DNA of 64,000 nucleotides from assembly GCF_020564935.1 (NCBI RefSeq), contig NZ_JAJCXB010000038.1:1-64000 (forward strand), read 5' to 3'. The first letter of the stretch is position 1. Each line of letters starts with the position of its first letter. The notes beneath the pieces were generated by a model. It ran no database searches. It was not told where the DNA came from and was given only the letters and a program-made list of their open reading frames with translations. This document shows positions 59,614 to 64,000 of this stretch, one piece after another. The translations under genes were made by a program, and so were the position numbers. The stretch comes from Streptomyces pinistramenti (GTDB lineage: Bacteria > Actinomycetota > Actinomycetes > Streptomycetales > Streptomycetaceae).

Positions 59614-59846
59614 GGCGGACCCTCTCCGTGCCCTCTTCGTGGCGGTGCCGCGTCCTGGCGGTGCGGCGGGACGACCGTACCGGCTGTGACGGTTCGGGTA
59701 CAGAGAGTTTGGCTACAAACCGGATATCTCACGCACGATCCGCCATGAAGTGCCATCCTTTGCGGCGGTCCGGCGCGTAGCCGTTGACGGGCCGCGGCCG
59801 TTGGACACGGGGTAACGGTGCGGCGTGTGCATGAGGAGGGGTTCCC

Positions 59847-60284
59847 GTGTGGGATACCGGCGTGAGCAGAGGCGTGAGCGGGTTCGCGGAGCCGGGTGCG
59901 CCGCCGGAACCGGCGCAGCCCTGTGACCTCGTCACGGTGCCCGCACGGCAGGGTCTGGAGGCGGTCGACATCCTGCGGCTGCGTGACGGCGTGGGGCCCG
60001 TCCTGCACGACGGCGGCTGCGACACCCTCGGCTTCCTGGTGCCCCCGGGGACGGCCGACGGCTGGGACGTCCCGGGCAGCGCGTGTACCCAGACGTACGG
60101 GTGCGGGGTCGAACCGGGCGCCGCGTACGGAAGCGAAGGGGCGCTGCCGGAGCCGCCGGTGACCGGGACCGGCTGGCTGGTGCCGCCGGACGGCGCGTAC
60201 GCCGCCGCCACCGACCCGGCGGTGCTGCGCAAGGCGCTCGGCGAGGCGGCCCGCACGATCGAGGCCGTCGACCGCTGCCGCTGA
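59847..60284 (+). CDS. Small prim-pol-like protein
   Basis: A 145-residue protein. The core CDLVTVPARQGLEAVDILRLRDGVGPVL, GFLVPPGTADGWDVPGS resembles part of the prim-pol domain and aligns with the protein at 50891-51541. It has no obvious catalytic acidic cluster. The GTG at 59847 has GAGGAGGGG upstream. It is divergent from the TPR regulator and probably controlled with it. Confidence 0.65.
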   Translation: MWDTGVSRGVSGFAEPGAPPEPAQPCDLVTVPARQGLEAVDILRLRDGVGPVLHDGGCDTLGFLVPPGTADGWDVPGSACTQTYGCGVEPGAAYGSEGALPEPPVTGTGWLVPPDGAYAAATDPAVLRKALGEAARTIEAVDRCR

Positions 60285-60357
60285 GAGCCACTGCATGAAC
60301 CCGACGGGGCCGCCCGGACAGCCGGACGGCCCTGGTGTGTGTCGGGGTGACGGGGTG

Positions 60358-61653
60358 TCAGTGGGTGGGCTGCCGTGCCTCGTCGGACGAGGGGTTCTCG
60401 GGGGCGGCCGCCGGGGGTGGTGTGACCGGGCGGGGGAGGGCGGGGGCGGCGACCGGCCGGCCGTCCAGGCGGCGGCGCACGCCGCGCACCAGCCGGCCCG
60501 CGGTGAAGGTCGCGCCGTACACGAAGCGCATCGCGGGGCCGAACGACGGAGCGGTCAGCAGGCCGGCGAAGAACAGTCCGGGCCACGACGATTCGAAGCT
60601 GCCGGTCAGTTCGGGTGCCCGCCCTGCGCCCACCGTCCGCAGCGCGTCGCGCACCCGCGGGTCGAGCAGCCGCAGCCGCCGCAGGTCAGGGGCGAAGCCG
60701 GTGGCCGCCACCACGTGCTCGGTCTCCACGACCGACGACCGGCCGTCCGCGCCCGCCAGTTGGAGCCGTACGGTGTCGTCCCCGGCGACCGCGGCCCGGA
60801 TGCGGTGCCCGAACAGGACCGGCACGGCCGTCTCGAAGCGGTCCCGCAGCCACCAGGTGCCGGCCGGGCTCGACACGGTGGCCGCGAGGTGATCACGGAC
60901 GGCGGCGGGCAGCCGGCGTACCGCCCACGGCAGCTCCGCCCAGGCCCAGTTCGGCCAGCCGGTGCCCAGGCCGCAGTGCGGATCGCGCAGCGTGCGCAGC
61001 GGACCGCGGTGCAGCGGCTGCGGCGGGCGGTCCCAGCGCAGCCGGCCGGCTCGGGCCACGACCCGGGGTCGCGCGCCCTGTTCGGCCAGCAGCGCCGCGG
61101 TCTCCAGGGCCGACTGCCCCGAGCCGATGACGGTGACGTCCCGGCCGGCGAAACCGGACAGGTCGTGGTGGTCGCTGCTGTGCGAGGCGAGCGCGGCGGG
61201 CAGTTGGTGCAGCGGCTCGGGGCGGTGGACGAACGGCAGCCCGCCGACCGCCAGGGCGACGGCGCGGGCCCGCAGGCTCTCGCCGCCCGCCGTCTCCACC
61301 CGGAACCCGCCGAAGTCGGGCCGTACCGCGGTCACCGTCACCTCGTCGACCGGTGGCACCGCGTGCTCGCCGAACCACCTGCCGTACGCGGTGAAGGTGC
61401 CGACCGGCAGCGGGACGCCGTGCTGCACGGTGACGTCGTGGGCCGCGCAGTAGGCGGCCAGGGTGTGGTCGCCCGCCGGGTCGGACAGGTTGGACGACCA
61501 GGGCTCGGACGTGAGGAACATGCCGGCCGGCATGTGGTCCCGCCAGGAGGCCATCGTGCGGCCCAGCACCCGCAGGCGCAGGCCGGAGGCCGCCGCGTGC
61601 GCGGCGATCGAGAGTCCGTAGGGGCCGGCGCCCACCACCACGAGGTCGTACAT
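60358..61653 (-). CDS. FAD-dependent oxidoreductase (flavin monooxygenase-like)
   Basis: A 431-residue flavoprotein with two dinucleotide motifs: VVVGAGPYGLSIAAHAA (FAD, residues 6-22) and VTVIGSGQSALETAALL (NAD(P)H). It resembles ornithine/lysine N-hydroxylase and FMO-type enzymes and lacks a signal or membrane segment. The C-terminus is Pro-rich. GGGAG precedes the ATG at 61651-61653. The substrate is not evident; no siderophore genes are adjacent. Confidence 0.88.
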   Translation of the reverse strand: MYDLVVVGAGPYGLSIAAHAAASGLRLRVLGRTMASWRDHMPAGMFLTSEPWSSNLSDPAGDHTLAAYCAAHDVTVQHGVPLPVGTFTAYGRWFGEHAVPPVDEVTVTAVRPDFGGFRVETAGGESLRARAVALAVGGLPFVHRPEPLHQLPAALASHSSDHHDLSGFAGRDVTVIGSGQSALETAALLAEQGARPRVVARAGRLRWDRPPQPLHRGPLRTLRDPHCGLGTGWPNWAWAELPWAVRRLPAAVRDHLAATVSSPAGTWWLRDRFETAVPVLFGHRIRAAVAGDDTVRLQLAGADGRSSVVETEHVVAATGFAPDLRRLRLLDPRVRDALRTVGAGRAPELTGSFESSWPGLFFAGLLTAPSFGPAMRFVYGATFTAGRLVRGVRRRLDGRPVAAPALPRPVTPPPAAAPENPSSDEARQPTH

Positions 61654-62207
61654 GGAATCTCCCTGCGCTTTCTTGTCGGCTGCGTGTCCGTGTGCGCGCG
61701 TCGTGCACCCGCCGGGCCGGGTTTTCCGGGGAATTCGAAGTCCCCAATACGTGGCTCTGTGAGGCGAGTTCGGCCTTGTCCGTGAGAACGCTCGGGCGGT
61801 CATTCCGGCGTCGGTCATTCCTGTCCGGCCGGGTGATCCGGTTGCGCCCGGAGCCCCGGAAAGAAAAGGCGTTCCGGACACGGCCGACGGTGTATGCGAA
61901 CCGGAACCCCTGCCCGGGAACCGTACGCCGCAACGGCCCGCATGCCCCGCCGCCCGCCTGATTTCCGTCTCCGGCTTCTCTCCGTCAAAACAGGAGAGAA
62001 CTCTGGCAGAACGTATACGGAAAGGGTGGTCGGCACGCCGGATGCCGGCCGGGGTTCGGTTCGGGGGAGAGGGAGATTTCGCTGGGTGTCCGGCGGTGTC
62101 TTCCAGAAGGACGAACGTTTCTCCCGGAAGAGGGAATGCCAGCATCCCGGAAACCCCGTGCTCGTTGTGACTGGGTGCCCCATTCGTCAACGGAAAGGAG
62201 AATGATG
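61654..62207. other. 554-bp divergent region before the chaplin gene
   Basis: It carries the promoter of the flavoprotein and of the chaplin. It includes a perfect 8-bp stem TTCTCTCC/GGAGAGAA at 61976-62000 and, right after it, ACGTATACGG, a plausible promoter element. The chaplin 5' leader appears long. Open frames across it on both strands lack protein features. Confidence 0.5.
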
Positions 62208-62468
62208 ATGAAGCGGATCGTCAAGTCCGCCGCAACGGTTGCGGCCGGCTGTGCGCTGGTGCTGGGAGGTGCCGGGATCGCCGCCGCCGGCAGCGGTGAC
62301 GGCCACGGTGGCGCCGGCGCCGTCGGGGCGGCTTCGAAGTCGCCCGGCGTGATCAGCGGCAACGTGATCCAGGTTCCGGTGCACGTGCCGATCAACGTCT
62401 GCGGCAACAGCATCAACGTGATCGGCCTGCTGAACCCGGCATTCGGGAGCACCTGCGCCAACAAGTGA
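62208..62468 (+). CDS. Short chaplin
   Basis: An 86-residue surface amyloid protein. A signal peptide (about 1-27, AAA-G) is followed by one chaplin domain: SPGVISGNVIQVPVHVPINVCGNSINV, then GLLNPAFGSTC, with the two Cys that form the conserved disulfide. Secreted chaplins of this short type assemble into the rodlet layer that lets aerial hyphae escape the water surface. Three ATGs in a row lie at 62202, 62205 and 62208; the last has AAAGGAG at the best spacing. Confidence 0.96.
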   Translation: MKRIVKSAATVAAGCALVLGGAGIAAAGSGDGHGGAGAVGAASKSPGVISGNVIQVPVHVPINVCGNSINVIGLLNPAFGSTCANK

Positions 62469-62507
62469 CCCGGCGCCGGTCCGGCCGGCAGCGGGAAGAC
62501 ACGTGAC

Positions 62508-62545
62508 GGCGGGCCGCCCCTGACCTCGGTCACGGGCGGTCCGCC
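62508..62545 (+). terminator. Terminator after the chaplin gene
   Basis: Arms GGCGGGCCGCCC and GGGCGGTCCGCC (one G-T pair), with TGACC/GGTCA extending the stem inward. Strong and compact. Confidence 0.85.
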
Positions 62546-62621
62546 GCTCGCTCAAGGACCGGCCGCCATCCCTTCGCCGACCAGCGGATACGGGCCGGCG
62601 GCCGGCCGCCATACTGGGGGT

Positions 62622-63482
62622 ATGGCGAAGAGCAGACGCGGGCGCGGCGGCGCGGAATCCGTGGTGGAGACGGTGGCGGGCGGCGTCGCCGAGCTGCGGC
62701 CCGACCGGGACAGGCCGCGCGCCAGGACCCTGCTGATCGACGGTGCCCCGCAGTCGTACGTCGACCTCGGCGACCCGGCGTACCTGGACTTCTCCTATCA
62801 GCGCCGCCTCGGCCACGTCGCCGACCTCGCGGCGCCGCCCGGCAGGCCCCTCCAGGCCGTGCACCTCGGCGGCGGCGCCCTGACCCTGGCGCGCTACATC
62901 GCGGCGACCCGGCCGCGCTCCACCCAGCAGGTCGTCGAGATCGACGCTCCGCTGGTCCAACTGGTGCGCCGCGAGCTGCCGTTGGAGAGCGGCTGGCGGA
63001 TCCGGGTGCGCGGCGGCGACGCCCGCGAAGGGCTGGCGAAGGTCCCGGACGGCTGGGCGGACCTGATCATCGCCGATGTCTTCGGCGGCGCCCGCACCCC
63101 CGCCCACCTGACCAGCACCGAGTTCGTCGCCGATGTGCGGCGGGCACTGCGTCCCGACGGCTGGTACGCCGCGAACATCGCCGACGGGCCGCCGCTGCGG
63201 TTCCTGCGCGGCCAGATCGCCACCGTCCGCACGGCCTTCCCCGAACTGTGCCTGACCGCCGACCCTGCGGTGCTGCGCGGCAAGCGGTTCGGCAACGCCG
63301 TGCTGCTCGCCGCCGGCCGGCCGCTGCCGGTCGCCGAACTGACCCGGCGGGCCGCGAGCGACCCGCAGACCGGACGCGTCGAACACGGCCGGGCGCTGCT
63401 GGACTTCACCGGCGGCGCCGCGCCGGTCACCGACACCACAGCGGTGGCTTCGCCCGCACCGCCACCGGAGGTCTTCGACTGA
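62622..63482 (+). CDS. Spermidine-synthase-fold (PABS) methyltransferase-like protein
   Basis: A 286-residue Rossmann-fold protein of the spermidine/spermine synthase superfamily: SYVDLGDPAYLDFSYQRRLGHVADL, AVHLGGGALTLARYIAATRP, QVVEIDAPLVQLVR and DLIIADVFGGARTP. The binding fold is complete but I cannot tell whether it makes polyamines; actinobacterial members often lack that activity. A CATACT -10-like element ends 7 nt before the ATG and no good RBS exists, so the mRNA may be leaderless. Confidence 0.85.
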   Translation: MAKSRRGRGGAESVVETVAGGVAELRPDRDRPRARTLLIDGAPQSYVDLGDPAYLDFSYQRRLGHVADLAAPPGRPLQAVHLGGGALTLARYIAATRPRSTQQVVEIDAPLVQLVRRELPLESGWRIRVRGGDAREGLAKVPDGWADLIIADVFGGARTPAHLTSTEFVADVRRALRPDGWYAANIADGPPLRFLRGQIATVRTAFPELCLTADPAVLRGKRFGNAVLLAAGRPLPVAELTRRAASDPQTGRVEHGRALLDFTGGAAPVTDTTAVASPAPPPEVFD

Positions 63483-63509
63483 CCCGCGGGCCGCACGCGC
63501 AGCGGCGCG

Positions 63510-64000
63510 TCAGCCCGTGCTCTGGCTGCTCTGCACCATCGGCGGATGGCCGTTCCAGGTGCAGAAGACCGACGCGTGGCCGGGGCCGGTGAAGTCGACC
63601 CGGATCCAGCTCTCCTGCTTCCACACCTGCATCTCCCAGCCCGGGTTCGGGGTCGCCGACACCAACTGCGCCGAGTCGTCGCGCAGGTCGAAGACGACCC
63701 GGCCGCCGGCCGTCGACCAGCTCTTGACGTGCTGCCCGCCGGACAACGACCCGGCCGGCGTGCCGGGACGGTGCCGGGGGGCCGCGCTTCCGGTACGGGA
63801 GGGGGCGGCGGATGCCGGCGGCGCGCCGGAGGGCGAGGAGCCGGGGCCGGCGGACGGCGACGGCTTGGGGCGGTGGGTGGAGGAGACCTGGGGGGAGGCG
63901 TCGGGCGGGGAGGGCGCCGCGGCGGACAGCGGCAGCGCGCGCGGCGGGTCGTACGCCGTGCCGGACATGACCGTGTGCACGCCGTACCACGACAGCGTGA
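63510..64000 (-). CDS. C-terminal part of a gene cut by the window end
   Basis: The frame is open to the end of the window and its N-terminus lies beyond 64000. The visible part has a Ser/Pro/Ala-rich linker (about 70 residues) followed by a compact C-terminal domain (VKSWSTAGGRVVFDLRDDSAQLVSATPNPGWEMQVWKQESWIRVDFTG), which looks extracytoplasmic and beta-rich. I do not recognise the family. The last TM or kinase-like part of a longer protein may lie upstream. Confidence 0.65.
   Translation of the reverse strand, partial: TLSWYGVHTVMSGTAYDPPRALPLSAAAPSPPDASPQVSSTHRPKPSPSAGPGSSPSGAPPASAAPSRTGSAAPRHRPGTPAGSLSGGQHVKSWSTAGGRVVFDLRDDSAQLVSATPNPGWEMQVWKQESWIRVDFTGPGHASVFCTWNGHPPMVQSSQSTG

Noticed and set aside
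1..64000. Natural-product gene cluster, prophage or integrative element
   Set aside because: No polyketide synthase, NRPS, terpene synthase, integrase, transposase or phage structural genes are visible; the ligase and flavoproteins occur singly.
1..64000. CRISPR array linked to the Cas4-like nuclease
   Set aside because: No regularly spaced repeats and no other cas genes are visible; the only tandem repeats are the protein-coding heptads and the short 17-bp units.

Overview
This 64 kb window is chromosomal DNA from a Streptomyces-type actinomycete. The evidence is very high GC, frequent GTG starts, stop/start overlaps (GTGA) in operons, a short chaplin, an SsgA-like sporulation protein, a DUF5753/DUF397 pair, class E sortase and LAxTG proteins, and a DasR-type site before a chitin-active LPMO. 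I saw no rRNA, CRISPR array, transposase or phage genes. Most of it reads as ordinary core or conserved-accessory chromosome.

Layout. 0.1-8.5 kb: peroxiredoxin Bcp, a DUF3618 protein, a GroES-fold protein, a guanidine-III riboswitch with its SugE/Gdx exporter, a bifunctional penicillin-binding protein, a three-gene ABC exporter, and a decayed DUF5753 regulator beside an intact DUF397 gene. 8.5-18.4 kb: SGNH hydrolase, DUF445 protein, class E sortase, DUF3311/solute-symporter pair, a second YidC/Oxa1-like insertase, an FAH-family hydrolase and a choice-of-anchor-A surface protein. 18.4-22.1 kb: a divergent Gfo/Idh dehydrogenase and ROK regulator with an operator between them, then an LAATG surface protein. 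22.1-28.7 kb: a 2-aminoethylphosphonate operon (GntR regulator, FAD oxidoreductase, phosphonatase-like HAD hydrolase, PhnT-U-V-S importer). 28.9-37.2 kb: HAD-IIA hydrolase, an inactive-looking class F sortase and its small partner, SsgA-like protein, AA10 LPMO, acyl-CoA ligase, IclR regulator.

37.5-45.9 kb: an Ehu-type amino-acid/ectoine importer, divergent from a set of catabolic genes (DUF3830, amidase, D-2-hydroxyacid dehydrogenase, two Asp/Glu-racemase-superfamily enzymes) that probably process the imported compound. 46-50.7 kb: LLM flavoprotein, PAS-GGDEF-EAL c-di-GMP protein, M6 metalloprotease. 50.9-57.3 kb, minus strand: a prim-pol-like fragment, a small unknown protein, an SF1 helicase, an unknown 514-residue protein, a Cas4/RecB-like Fe-S nuclease and a PAP2 phosphatase. 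The helicase, unknown and nuclease genes overlap one another and look like a split Dna2-type nuclease-helicase. 57.6-64 kb: histidine phosphatase, a TPR-type regulator divergent from a second prim-pol-like protein, an FAD oxidoreductase, a chaplin, a spermidine-synthase-fold protein and a gene cut by the window end.

Three identical tRNA-Lys(CUU) genes lie on the minus strand at about 30.9, 36.2 and 50.8 kb, each facing a terminator hairpin. The least explained parts are the nuclease-helicase module, the Ehu/DUF3830/amidase cluster, and the sortase homologue that has lost both its His and its Cys.
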